Shown here in pieces: positions 46,877 through 58,648 of a stretch of DNA of 64,000 nt; positions within the stretch are counted from its first letter, which is position 1, and every line of letters begins with the position of its first letter. A program made the translations under genes and the position numbers. The notes beneath the pieces are model-generated. The model saw only the letters and a list, made by a program, of their open reading frames with translations, did not search any database and was not told the DNA's origin. Where the stretch lies: assembly GCF_905220415.1 (NCBI RefSeq), contig NC_059538.1, positions 8,122,001 to 8,186,000 of the forward strand, in the 5' to 3' direction. Origin of the DNA: Colias croceus (taxonomy: Eukaryota > Arthropoda > Insecta > Lepidoptera > Pieridae).

Positions 46877-47132
46877 TTATCGAAATCTCCAGTGTATAAG
46901 ATATAAGCTTCTTGGTCTCATCCAACAATGCTTCTGAATGACGTTGTTGGCAATTTATCAACAAACTCATGTACAAAAACTAACCTTTTGCACAGAATAT
47001 TACGGCATACATAGTAGCCTTGGGAAAACTTCGTATTAACAGTGGCAATACCAAGTTAGGTGTGAAAGTGATAAAACACAACAATTTTCTTGTTACACGT
47101 CAAATGTTCATACCGAAATCTCCAGTGTATAA

Positions 47133-47420
47133 TGCCCCCTCCATACTACTCGCGAAGTTGAACGAGGTTAGACGAATAGAATAATGTAGAGAGGCACTTC
47201 GACTTACTTCGTCCAACTTTACCTCGCCTCGGCCGACTTCCGTTTGTTGTCGGTTTTTGCGCCCGAGTCAAAGGCCACGAAGTTACCTGAAGTTCGTTCT
47301 GAATATGAACGTATGCGTTCCTCGCGAAGTTGAACGAGTGTGTAGTGTAGCACCGCGGACTTCAGTCAACTTCGGCCGAGTACTTCGCCGAGGAACTTCG
47401 CGAGTAGTGTGGAGGAGGCA
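47133..47420. mobile_element. PIF/Harbinger-type MITE, copy 1
   Basis: The ends TGCCCCCTCCATACTACTCG and the inverted CGAGTAGTGTGGAGGAGGCA lie between TAA at 47130-47132 and 47421-47423. A 3-bp TWA duplication is typical of PIF/Harbinger. A near-identical copy is at 48886-49175. It is inserted in the right end of element A. Confidence 0.88.
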
Positions 47421-47560
47421 TAAGATATAAGCTTCTTGCTCCGCTCACGTTATGCGCTCACAATGAGAGCGAGTGAGAGGCACGCGTCCCTTCCACTCGG
47501 GCATAGTTAGCCCGCCTAAGAGCGAGAGAGCCAGACATAAAAAGTCGTTGTCACGTAAAA

Positions 47561-48547
47561 ATTTCGCCCGTATACCGACTTTACAGGCAAACAATTTTTT
47601 TGAGTACAAAGATACTTTATTTTGTAATCAACAAAGATGTTCTAGGTTTATGGTCAAGTATCAATCTAAAGTACCCGTCACGAGAAGCTATAAATTATGT
47701 AAACAAACATCTTTTACTAAGTAAACATTTTATACTGCGAGATAATAATAAATTGACCATATTCAATCGACATGAAATATAGACGGGTTATATGAAAGTA
47801 ACAACCTATTTAATTTAGTCGGATCATATTTTAACGACGCAAAGCGCTATCGTTTGTGTTTCTTGGTACCGGAACGCGTCCGTCGCAGGGATTGTGAACT
47901 ATCGGGACGCCATTTTGAAATAAACGCATCATTCGAGTTTCGAATGCGTACGAGTTTGTTTCATTGCTTTGCATATATCGCGGATCTGGTTGTTATTGTT
48001 AATTTTGTTATTGTTTCGTTATCACTTTTTTATTGTTGTTACTTTAATTGTTGCGTTAATTTTATTTGTTATTACGTATAATGGAGCCAGTAGCCAGTAC
48101 ATCTAAGGAAATAAATTCGCCACGAAAAAAACGTCAAAAGGTGCGTAATACAATTTATCTTTACTTAATAATTTATTAAATCTTAAACAAATTCATTTTT
48201 TTTGTTGGTCCAAATGTTGTGAACTCCTGAACACTTGTTTACAAAATTTATAGCTTCTCATGACGGTTACTTTAGATGACGTAAATTCCCGTACATTTCT
48301 TGAGCCGTGGTAAATAATCTTTGATTATTTTTAACAAATTTGCAAATTTCAAATATGTAAAGTAAAGGCACGGCAAAGTTAATAATTTAAGTTTTATAAA
48401 AAGGGGTTTGCATGATTCGAAAGGCCCTACATCACATATAGCTCGGATGCATTTTTTTTGTGATACAAAAGCTTTCTTTATATTTACTCAAGATTTACTC
48501 CATTTCCCCATACTAAAGTCCTTAGTTTATGTCCATATATCTTAAAA
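47561..48547. other. intergenic DNA with one exon-like piece
   Basis: At 48081-48140 an ATG opens 20 codons (MEPVASTSKEINSPRKKRQK) ending at AAAAG|GTGCGT, which looks like a first coding exon. No matching downstream exon was found before the tandem duplication and MITE. It may be a promoter/first-exon remnant of a gene or element. Confidence 0.3.
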
Positions 48548-48885
48548 ATTGACACTACATGCGTGGTATGCCGATATTGCTGTCTTTATGTCAGTTATTT
48601 TACGAAGACGTCTGAGTACATATACATATATACATATTTATTCTTTTACATACTTTTTCAATATGAGATGTCCAATTTATTGTTATGTTCTAGTTTTAAG
48701 TCAGATCCAGGTTTATTTAAATTGACACTACATGCGTGGTATGCCGATATTGCTGTCTTTATGTCAGTTATTTTACGAAGACGTCTGAGTACATATACAT
48801 ATTTATTCTTTTACATACTTTTTCAATATGAGATGTCCAATTTATTGTTATGTTCTAGTTTTAAGTCAGATCCAGGTTTATTTAA
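48548..48885. repeat. tandem duplication, about 173-bp unit
   Basis: ATTGACACTACATGCGTGGT starts at 48548 and again at 48721, and both copies end TCAGATCCAGGTTTATTTAA. The first copy has 8 extra bp (ATATACAT). The two are otherwise almost identical, so the duplication is recent. Confidence 0.9.
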
Positions 48886-49175
48886 TGCCTCCTCCACATC
48901 CAACTCGCGAATTTGAACGAGGTTAGACGAATAGAATAATGTAGAGAGGCACTTCGGCTTACTTCGTCCAACTTCACCTCGCCTCGGTCGACTTCCGTTT
49001 GTTGTCGGTTTTTTGGCCCGAGTCAAAGGGCACGAAGTTACCTGAAGTTCGTTCTGAATATGAACGTATGCGCTCCTCGCGAAGTTGAACGAGTGTGTAG
49101 TGTAGCACCGCGGACTTCAGTCAACTTCGGCCGAGTACTTCGCCTAGGAACTTCGCGAGTAGTGTGGAGGAGGCA
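48886..49175. mobile_element. PIF/Harbinger-type MITE, copy 2
   Basis: TGCCTCCTCCACATCCAACT at the left and AGTAGTGTGGAGGAGGCA at the right, between TAA at 48883-48885 and 49176-49178. Interior almost identical to 47133-47420. Inserted exactly at the end of the second tandem copy. Confidence 0.88.
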
Positions 49176-49178
49176 TAA

Positions 49179-49589
49179 GAATTGAATAAAATTTGTTTTA
49201 TTTAGGTTAAATTTGAGATTGTTCAAGGTCAGCCAATTAATTAAATAGTCAATAATATTATAATCACAATTTATATCACGTTATAATGAATAATTTGCAC
49301 TAAATTTTATTTTTATCTTTGTAATTATTTTATTTTTATTCTGCGAAAATATGACACTCGTAGACCGTGGCATTTTGAGGACTATGTCAATGTCAAAAGT
49401 TTATTAATTTATTTCGATTATCGATACGTCGAAATGGCATGAAAATAAATTTCTTAAATTTCAGCTATATGTACAGTTTTTAAATCAATTAATTCATCAC
49501 TGAACTTAACCACATTATCGTAGTGGTATTGGCATCATAAAATTAGTGTCACATAAATTAGGTCTTATTTCGTCTGAAAAATAAGGACA
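49179..49589. other. golgin promoter-side flank
   Basis: AT-rich. Presumably holds the promoter and 5' UTR of the golgin gene. No other feature recognised. Confidence 0.4.
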
Positions 49590-52500
49590 ATGTTCAAAAA
49601 ATTTAAAGATAAACTTGCAGAAGAAGTTAAATCATCTCCCCAAAGAATTCAACAATTTGCCCAAGCTGCTCAGGTAATATTTCGAAAATCAATAACAATC
49701 TATAGAAAATATTAAAAGATTGAATTGTAACTAAAGAGATTCAATAAATAAAAGTAAATAAATTACGTCACTGGTTATTGATAAACTTTTTAAAATAGTT
49801 GGTAAAACTTTCAGGCAGCAGTTACCTCTGCATCTAGCAGCATATCAGATATTACCAACAATGATTTGTTCTCAATAGGGGATAATGGTAAGATATACAA
49901 AAAATTATAATTAAGAAAGCAAATTATATCCACACATAATATTATGTTTATATGGGATATAATTCTCCATGTGTATAAATTAAGAAACTAATGTAAATAT
50001 ATTTATATTAATGGGAATAAAGAGGCAGAGAATAAATTTCATTTTCAGATATACCAAATAAGAATCAGACAAATCCAAACAATAAGGATAATATTGTGAT
50101 GCAAAACTCTGCTCTAGCCATGCAAGGTAGCTCAGATTTAGCTGATTTTACAGTAAATTATGAGGTAAGGAGATTTTAAAATTTTTGTGTGTGTTAAATT
50201 GAAACTGTGAAATTCAAGTGCAAATTAACAATTAATTGTATTTTTTAGGATAAACATAGACAGCGGCGACTATCAAATAGTTCATTTGCTAGCGACATAT
50301 CATTTCGACTGCCTAACTATGAAAGCCCATCAATGTATCATTTGCAGGTAACATTGAAATATAAAATAAGTATCTTTAAGTATTAAACTCTTATACTACT
50401 ACTAGCGGTCCGCCCGGGCTTCGCCCGTGGTACATATGAAAAATAGATGTTGACGATTCTCAGACTTACCCGATATGCACAGAAAATTTCATGAGAATCG
50501 GTCCAGCCGTTTTAGAGGAGTATGCAGACTAACATTGTGACACGAGAATTTAATATATAAGAAGATTATTTTTCTTTACTCACATTGTATTGCTATAAGT
50601 TAAAATGTAAAAAGAAACATCTTAATCATTTTAGTCAGATATGGAAGTATCAGCAAGTGAAGCAGAAGAGAAAGGTTTTACCACTGGAAATGTAAATCTT
50701 GACCGAGTGACTAAGGAACAACTATATGCTGCATACAGAAGGACACAGGATAGGTGTAAAAAATATAAAACCCAATATTCAGATTTAGCTCGGCATTATA
50801 AACTCCTGGAAAGGGAAAATGCTAAAGCAAGGGTTTGTATTTTAATTTAAATTTACAATAATATTGATTATTTCTTTTATCAATAGGCATGACAAAAGAT
50901 TTTGAAATTATCTTCCTAAATGTGTGTATACGTTTACAATACAAGAAAAACCCTATGTTTCGGTAATATACTTAAATTAAATGAAGATAAAAGCCATTTT
51001 TCCAAAAATATTAACTGTGCCAAAACAGCTTGCATGTCATGACACATGCGTAGGCGTGTCGTCACTCTATAGTAAATACGTAATTATCTGTATACATAGT
51101 GAAGAAAAAAAAAATTAATATGTGTTATAGAAACAAATCTCAAAGTTTATAAGTGGTTTGCAGTATTGCAGTGTGAATTCACATAAAAATAATACCCAAA
51201 CAAGTGATAACTGCGTTAAAAACAACCGACTTCAAACTTGCACTTGCAACATTTACAAATACAGACAAAAATGCTCATAAAATAAAAACTACTGGGCCTA
51301 TCCGAATAAAATTTTTATGGGACCAATTCGACACTATCCCGCATCGAACAAAAAAAGAATCACGAAAATCGGTTCAGTAACCTCGGAGTAATCGGTGTAC
51401 ATACATAAAAAAAAAACATACAGGCCGAATTGATAACCTCCTCCTTTTTTTTTGAAGTCGGTTAAAAAGTGTTAGTTATTGTTTCAAGCGAGAAAATATG
51501 TATGTATTACATATTTTTTTATTAAATAAGAAATTATTGTATACAGTTAGCGCCGGGAAACCCGAACCACGTATTCGTGAATTCTCAATTACCTATATTT
51601 CTGTTCTGAGTCGATAAAGCATACATGAAACAATAGAAAATAAATAAAAATGCGTTTTCTCAACATATTCATAACAACAAAACACACCTGACGTGAAGTT
51701 GTTTACACAGGCGTGACGTCACGCGTGTTTTAATTTATTACAGGCACTAGTTTAAATTTATTATTTACTAGCTTCCGTCCGCGACTCCGTCTGCGCGGAT
51801 GTCCGTCTTCGCGTGGATGGTTTATTTCTCCATTTCGAGTAACTCTGACAATGACATCTTATAAAAAACAGAATCCACTGCGGGTAACGCAACGTGTGTT
51901 CGCGGTTCTACAGAACAACGTCTGTGGATAAAACTGAAAAATTAAGATTTTTTTTTCACGTATTTTTTCAGGATAAAAAGTATCCTATTTTACGCCCAGG
52001 ATAATAAGGTATAATCATACCAAGTTTCGTCGAAATCGAACTGTTAGTTTTCACGTGATGTCAGCATATACAGACAGACAGACAAAAATTTTTTTAATCA
52101 CATATTTGGGTTTGGTATCGATCCAGTAACACCCCCTGATATTTATTTTTTCAATATTTTCAATGTTCAGAATTGACCCTTCTACAGATTTATAGTCTAA
52201 GATCCAAATATAGGTCGACCTTCACCGGCGTGATAATAGAATGAGACCAATTTTATAATAAATTTAGTCTATTAAAAGATGTATTAAAAATGGGTTTACT
52301 GGGAAAATCCTGGACAGGAAATTTTTGGTAAAGGTCGACTTATGTTCGGATCTTCTACTATTATTATATATACAGATTTATTATACAATTTCCCTTAAAA
52401 ACACTAATTCGATCATTTATGGATACTGTCGTCATGCCTATTGTCTTTTTGTTGTCCTCATATTGCTTTAATTTCATTTAACTTTTTTTATAAGATACTT

Positions 52501-55500
52501 CGTGTAGATTCTAATTCATTTTTTATTTAAGTAAGATTTACTATCGTATATAATTTGTGTTATATTTTGTAAATTGTTTTCTTATATTATTATTTATTAA
52601 TTCTTTTTTTTTCATGTAGAATGTGTTAGTTGAAACTCAGGATAAAGCTCTCAGAAGAATATCAGAATTAAAAGAACAGTGTTCATTAGAACAGAGTGCA
52701 AAAGTAAGTTTTATACCAATACCATCCTCTCATTTCATCTCATTAATTTAAAGTATGATGTAACAATCAAACTTTTTTATAGGCACATCTTGAAAAAGCT
52801 CTTCGTGTTGATATTGAAGAAAAGCAAATGAAAATTGATGCTTTAAGTACTCAGCTCAATCTCTTGCAAAGCAATAATATCCCAGAAAATAAAGAAAACG
52901 CAACAGAAAATTCTCACATGCCATTAATTAATTTGAATGAAGAAAATGAATGTAAAGATAAAATAAAGGAGGAAGAAGAAGTCTCTGTCATAAATAATAA
53001 AATTGAAAAGCTAGAGCAACTGTTAGCCAAGTATAAAGATTCTTTAAAAACTGTTAAGGAAAAGAATTCTAATATGACAGCTGAAATTCAGAAATTAACA
53101 TTAGATTTAGAAGCAAAATCGAAAGAAAATATTCAGCTACAGATAAATATAGAAAAAATGTCAGAGAGCAAAAAACAAGTCCAAGAACTATTAGAAAAAA
53201 TAGAAAGCTTAGAAAACATAAATAACACCCTTGAATTTTCAAAGAATAAAGAAAAATCGATTTTGGAAGCAAATTTACAAAACGCTAAAGAGGAAATATC
53301 ACAATTACAAAAAAAGGTGCAAATCTTAAGTAAAAGAGAAGAAGAATATGCTATTTCCCTTGCAGAAAATAAATTGAGTATCCATAAAGAACTTGAGAGT
53401 AAAGAAGCAGAAATTAAGTCACTCAAAGACAGTTTAGCTAATAGTCAAAATGAAATCAAGTCTTTAAACAAATCAGTAAAAGACTATCAAAATGAGATTG
53501 TCAAGTTGGAAGGGGAACACTCAAAATTGACAAATGACCTGCACAATCTAAATGTAGCAATAACTAAATCGGAAGAATTAAATAAAGATATAGAAAAGTT
53601 GAATGATAAAGTAAAATTACTGGAAGGTCTCAAAACAAAATCTGAAGAAGATATTAACTGTCTCCATTTGCAATTAAAACAAGAGACAGCTGAAAAATTG
53701 TCAGTAATTGATAGAAATGTTTATTTAGAAAGTCGTAACTCACAGTTAACTGAAGACAATGAGAAAAAGAGATCCCAAATTAACAAGCTTGAAAATGAAA
53801 ATGTTTCCCTTAAACAACATTTGGAGGATGTAAAGAAGTCATTAGAACAACATAATCAAGATGATTTGGAATCCCATCAACTAAGGCTAACAGAGGAGGT
53901 GACTGCCTGGAAACTAAAGTGTAGCAGTTTGGAATCAGAAATACAAGAGGAGAGGGTTGAATTAGTCAAATTACAATCAGAAATTGAAAAATTATTGAAT
54001 AATCATGAATCATTACAAAATCAAAATATTCAACTTAATAAATCACTTGATCATTTTAAAGCCGAAAATGTAACATTACTCCAAAAAGTAGACAAATATC
54101 AGAAGATACACTACAAGTTAAAAGATTTAAAAAAGGAGCTATTGGATATTCAAAATATAGTTGTACTTACTTCTACTGAGTCAAAACTGCTCACTAAAAA
54201 AGTTTTGACAGAATGGATACCTCAAATAAAAGAAAATATAAATTTTGATGCATTCCAACAAGATACCAATAAAATACAACAGAGCAATACACAATTAAAA
54301 GAAGAGATTGCAAAAATTACCAATGATTATAAATTGCTTAAGGATAATGCTAATTTACTTCAAAAAGATAGTTTATCTTTGAAAGAGGCTTTAGAGAGCC
54401 GTGTTTCAGAATGCACAGTTCTCTCTGAAAAAATACAGAATATGCAAATGGAACATGATGAATATGTTGTGGGATTGAAAAATAAATTAAAATCTATAGA
54501 AGAACACAATGTTAGTTTGGAAACTAAAGTCAAAATATTAGAAGCCACTATTATTGCGCTCCGTGAAGAATTAGATACTGTTAAAAATGAAAATCAAAGC
54601 AAACAAAAGAAGATTGACTCTTTATTGGCAGAAAATAATGAAGTTACAAAAATTAGAAACGAAAATTCAGGGAAACAAGATTATATTTATGAGTTGGAAA
54701 GCAAGTTACAGATTATTGAACAACAAAATGGTAATTTAAAACGATTACAAGAAGAATTAGATAAAAAGAACACATCATTGGAGTCTCAGCTGAGTGAAAA
54801 ACTTACAACACACCATGAAACAGAGGATAATTTAAAAATGTTAGAAAAAGAAAACAAGGAATTAAAATTGTCCATTGCTGAAATTGAAAATAATTCTAAA
54901 AATGTTGAATCCAAATTAGTCGAGCTACACAAATGTCAAAGTGTATTAGAAAGTGATATTAATAAATTGAAACAGGAAAATAATGAATTAATTTCTTCTA
55001 AAGCAGATATGGAAGAAAAGCACAAAAACATGTTAGATCAAGTTCAAAACAAAAATTTAGAAATGGACAAAAATGTACAGACACTAAATCAGAATTATCA
55101 AGAGTTGAAAACGATACATGCAGAGACTGAAAACAAATATATGATGGCTGAAAATGAATTACATGAACTGCAAAATGTGCATAGTGAAATCAAAAAACAA
55201 AAAGAAAATTTAGAGGAAACTGTTTTAAAATTGGAAAATGAAGTATCTAATCAAATTCAACAAATAAAAGATCTAAATGAGGATATTAAGTTGCACAATA
55301 GTAAAACATGTGAATGTGACTTCCTCAAAGATGAAAATAGACGGTTGTGTTCAGATATTGAAGGCTTACAAACATACTTAAGTAAGATTTCGAAGGAGAA
55401 TAGTGACTTGAATGACAAAATGAGAGAATTGATTGCATCAAGTGACAATCTGCCAGATGGGAATGAGGAACTTAAAAACGAAATACAACTTGGTAAAGAG

Positions 55501-56124
55501 AAGATTGAAGATTTGTTACGGGAAAATTCCTTATTAATTGAAGAAAACTTAGAATTAAAAGATCAAATACAATCACAAAATAACAGTACTACCAACGTTC
55601 AATCAATTCAGAAAAGGAGCACAAATGATAATCATAGTGAATTGAAAGATATTCATGAAAAGTATTATAGTTTACTAGAAAACAAAAGTCAGCTAGAATT
55701 AAAGGTCAATGAACTAGAGCAAATGAATAACTCATTAAATAAAAATGTTGATCATACACAAAACAATTATGAAAGACTTAAATTGTCAAATGAGAAACTG
55801 CAACGAAAACTTGATGAAGCGCTTGTTAGTTTAAGGCATCTGCATGCTCTTGAAGAAAACACCGAGTTGGAGTACTTAAGGAACATACTTTACGAATACC
55901 TTACAGGGTCAGGGACTCACTCTTTAACATTAGCGAAAGTTTTGGCAGCTGTCGTTAAATTCGATGATAGACAAACTGAACAGATACTTCAAAAAGAAAA
56001 AGAACGCCAAGGATTCGTAAGTTAAATTACAAGTTCATAATTTTTTTGCAATCACAATGCTTTGATATGCCCCATTAAAATGCTTTTATTTTTGTTTCAG
56101 CTTCATCAACTAGGAATCATTTGA
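49590..56124 (+). CDS. Golgin245: GRIP-domain golgin, GOLGA4 / Golgin-245 orthologue
   Basis: Eight exons: 49590-49673, 49815-49887, 50049-50164, 50249-50347, 50635-50832, 52620-52703, 52783-56016 and 56101-56124. They total 3912 nt, 1303 residues. Golgin-245 is a long coiled-coil tether at the trans-Golgi, recruited by Arl1 through its GRIP domain and capturing endosome-derived vesicles by its N-terminus. The start MFKKFKDKLAEEV is the vesicle-capture helix shared with p230. A Ser-rich linker (SFRLPNYESPSMYHLQSDME) and the conserved block VTKEQLYAAYRRTQDR ... SQDKxLRRI-like (TQDKALRRISELKEQ) follow. About 1000 residues of heptad coiled coil come next. The GRIP domain begins TELEYLRNILYEYL (about residue 1240) with its key Tyr, and ends in exon 8 (LHQLGII). 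One giant exon (3234 nt) carries most of the coil. AATAAA is near 56511. Confidence 0.93.
50400..50570 (-). repeat. dispersed repeat in golgin intron 4
   Basis: CTAGCGGTCCGCCCGGGCTTCG at one end and CATTGTGACACGAGAATTTA at the other. Related to the family at 25016-25172. Confidence 0.7.
51222..51465. repeat. repeat with AACCGACTTCAAA inverted ends
   Basis: Starts AACCGACTTCAAAC and ends TTTGAAGTCGGTT. It contains GAAAATCGGTTCAGTAACCT. It lies in golgin intron 5. Confidence 0.75.
51770..52130 (-). repeat. dispersed LINE/SINE-derived repeat in golgin intron 5
   Basis: CTAGCTTCCGTCCGCGACTC, later CGAAATCGAACTGTTAGTTT and a (CAGA)n tract, ending GGTATCGATCCAGTAACACC. Confidence 0.65.
52199..52354. 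mobile_element. short MITE with AAGATCCnAA..GTCGACCTT ends
   Basis: The left end AAGATCCAAATATAGGTCGA and the inverted right end TCGACTTATGTTCGGATCTT. A related inverted fragment is at 61390-61525 (AATAGAATGAGACCAATTTT shared). Confidence 0.7.
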
Positions 56125-56181
56125 TACGAGGAAATATAGAAATATTTGTTAATATGTAAATACCATAACTATAATTATAAT

Positions 56182-56418
56182 CCATACTAAAATTATAAAT
56201 GCGAAAGTAACTCTGTCTGTCTGTCTGTTACTCAATCACGCCTAAACTACTGAACCAATTTTCATGAAATTTGGTATGGAGATAGTTTGACACCCGAGAA
56301 AGGACATAGGCTACTTTTTTTCCCGGGAAAATGACGCAATCCCAGAAATCCCACGGGAACGGGAACTATGCGGGTTTTTCTTTGACTGCGCGGGCGAAGC
56401 CGCGGGCGGAAACCTAGT
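56182..56418 (+). repeat. dispersed SINE-like repeat (CTGT/GCGGGCGAAGC family) after golgin stop
   Basis: CCATACTAAAATTATAAATG, (CTGT)3, CCCACGGGAACGGGAACTAT, and terminal GCGGGCGAAGCCGCGGGCGG. It starts 57 bp after the golgin stop codon and lies upstream of the AATAAA near 56511, so it may be in the 3' UTR. Confidence 0.88.
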
Positions 56419-57064
56419 TTACTATAAAGGCGATTGAAGTTTTTCACTTTTATATTAATCAAAGATATAGGTAATGCAAGTAGGTAATCTAATACAATGA
56501 ACAAAATTTGAATAAAAGAAACTGTTTTATTTTCTTTTCTATAGAAGTATACAATTTATTTATTAGTCATAAACACAAAATAATATACTAGATTTTGCAA
56601 TCTTAAATTGGTGTTTTTGATATCACATAAAGTACTTTATAATAAATAAAACTGCCTAAAATGAAGTGATCAGTAAGTACAAATGCTGAACTAGCTATTA
56701 CATAGATGTTATTGCACCAGACAATTAAAAATTTCCCATCAGTAACATTTTTAAAATAATATTATTATTTCGTCATTGCATTATCTGTATTGTACTGTCA
56801 TGGGGATGGTATGCATATCTTTGATATTAATTTTAATTAATTAATTTTTCACATTGTTATCACTTATGACTTAATTATTAAACTTTAGGAATGACTGTAT
56901 AATATATTATAATAATTGTGCCTGAATTAATTATTGTACTAAATTATATTTATTTTATTTTTCATATTACCTTTAAAATTCCCACTAAGGGGAGTAATAT
57001 ACACTTAGAGCTTAGATTAAGGATGGGTCTATCGATTGGTACGACCGCGCGCGGAGACCAATCC
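56419..57064. other. golgin 3' flank
   Basis: AT-rich with an AATAAA near 56511. No gene seen. Confidence 0.45.
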
Positions 57065-57067
57065 TTA

Positions 57068-57720
57068 GTGCTGATTTACACAGGGTCAGTAGACAAGTCA
57101 GTCGCGGCGCCGAAATTGGCGCCGCGACTGACTTTAACTGTTTACATGAAGTAAGTAGTAGTGGTGCGTTTCTCACGGTGACCACGTTTGTGAAGTCAGT
57201 GGGAAAAATGAATTCACGAAAACAACTGAAACGACGATTTCATTATTTGTTTTTTTTTTATTAAAAATTTTTCAATTTTGCTGTTGAATAAGTTAATAGA
57301 AATTGTAGAAAATGAGATAACTAAAAATAAACGACAATGGGTAAGAAAATAGATTTAGGGATTTAATATCCCAAAGGCACTCGTTTTTGTCATATAATTG
57401 CACCAATTTTAAGGTTTCGTCTTCGCTTACGGGTCATTTTTATCGCAAGCGAAAAAAACGTGGTCACTCTACAACGCAGCGGCAGTGACTAACCACGCAC
57501 TGACTTGTCTGTTTACACGGGGTTTATTTGGCTGACGCAGGGGTGCGCGGGTGGCGGGGGGCGCCAACTGACTTTAAAATATTCGTGTCCGAATATTCAA
57601 CTCAGCGCTGAGTTCAAGCCTCTGTACTGACTTCAAATCTGTTTACACAGGGTTTTTTTCAGGTCAGCACTGATTTGCCTCGAATTTGTAGTCAGTTACT
57701 GACCCTGTGTAAATCAGCAC
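57068..57720. mobile_element. PIF/Harbinger-type MITE with TTA duplication
   Basis: The ends GTGCTGATTTACACAGGGTC and the inverted GACCCTGTGTAAATCAGCAC lie between TTA at 57065-57067 and 57721-57723. The interior repeats GTTTACACGG/GTTTACACAGGG words and contains a GC-rich hairpin (CGGCGCCGAAATTGGCGCCG). Confidence 0.85.
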
Positions 57721-57723
57721 TTA

Positions 57724-58648
57724 ATCTAAGACTTAGAGCTTTATTTTAATTATTATTAACAAATACTTTGCTAATTTAATTTAAGAAAACAAATTGTAAC
57801 TTATTGTGAAATTTATACAAATATAACTTTATAGCAATGTCTGCATTAATCATTTTTGCGTATTTGGCAGTGTTGTAGTCGTTGCTTACTTGCTTGTTTA
57901 GCTGCTGACAAGTCTTTTAAAGCATGTAATTGGTACTTTTTAATTTTTAATTTATGCCATCAGTAAAATTCTCTGGGTAAATTTTTCATACCAAATGAGA
58001 CTACAACTTGCAAGTAAGTAGGAAGATAAATTTTATGAAGAACTTTATCATTTATAATTTTTGTTGGAAACTTAAATAAAATCTGCATTCCATGTCCTAT
58101 GGCGTAGTCATTTTAATAAAGAACATTATATTATGTTAATTGTTATGTTGTATTGGTAAGTAGAATTTATTAAGATTATTTATGTCCGTTGTTGCTTGGG
58201 TGATGTTTTTAGGTACCTATAAGAATAATATATGTAATAAATTAATATTCAATAAAATTTTGACACTTTATTTTCTTCTTTTATTTATACATTGAGCCCC
58301 GAGCGGCCCGATCGGTCCACAACATAATAGATTTTCTATTGTGTCTGTAATTCTGTGGGCTGAGTTATTACAATTATAATTGGTACCCACTCAGTTGATT
58401 ACTTATAAACTGATACCTAAGTGCACAGTAACAAAGGTGCAGCATTTGGAATGATGACTCCTGCATATCATTTCAAAACATTTTAAATAAATTTATACAT
58501 TTTTTTTAAATTACATCCAGCTTTACATTTTTTACACAAAAAGTTAATCTTTTTCAATAAAAAATACAAAAAAGGTTAAGTTTTCTGATTTTACTGTTCT
58601 ATAATCCACATATCTGCATCAGGGATTTAGAAATGAAATAAAAAAAAT
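57724..58648. other. intergenic AT-rich DNA between convergent genes
   Basis: No gene recognised. It includes the C9orf85-homologue 3' flank and an AATAAAATTTTG poly(A)-like word near 58252. Confidence 0.45.

Larger units (their letters stand above)
43842..46913 (+). mobile_element. P-like/8-bp-TSD element B (layer 3), inserted in element A
   Basis: Begins CCAAGAAGCTTATATCT and ends AGATATAAGCTTCTT, between TGTCTCAT (43834-43841) and GGTCTCAT (46914-46921), a 7/8-matching duplication. It is the same family as A: 43856-44280 matches 42764-43020, and 45229-45422 matches 46918-47114. It carries a SINE and element C. Confidence 0.82.
42588..47437 (+). mobile_element. P-like/8-bp-TSD element A (layer 2)
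   Basis: Begins CCAAGAAGCTTA (42588) and ends TAAGCTTCTT (47437), between perfect 8-bp copies of GCTCCGCT (42580-42587 and 47438-47445). Sub-terminal inverted words TACACTGGAGATT (42766) and AATCTCCAGTGTA (ending about 47129) are shared with element B. Its left end is split by a TA MITE, its right end by a PIF-type MITE, and its body by element B. Confidence 0.8.
42523..47560. mobile_element. outer MITE (layer 1) of a five-layer transposon nest
   Basis: The left end TTTTGACGTGACAACGTC at 42523 and right end GTCGTTGTCACGTAAAA near 47560 are imperfect inverted repeats. Only about 190 bp belongs to this element; the rest is the P-like element A inserted at GCTCCGCT. No target duplication is clear. 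Confidence 0.55.
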
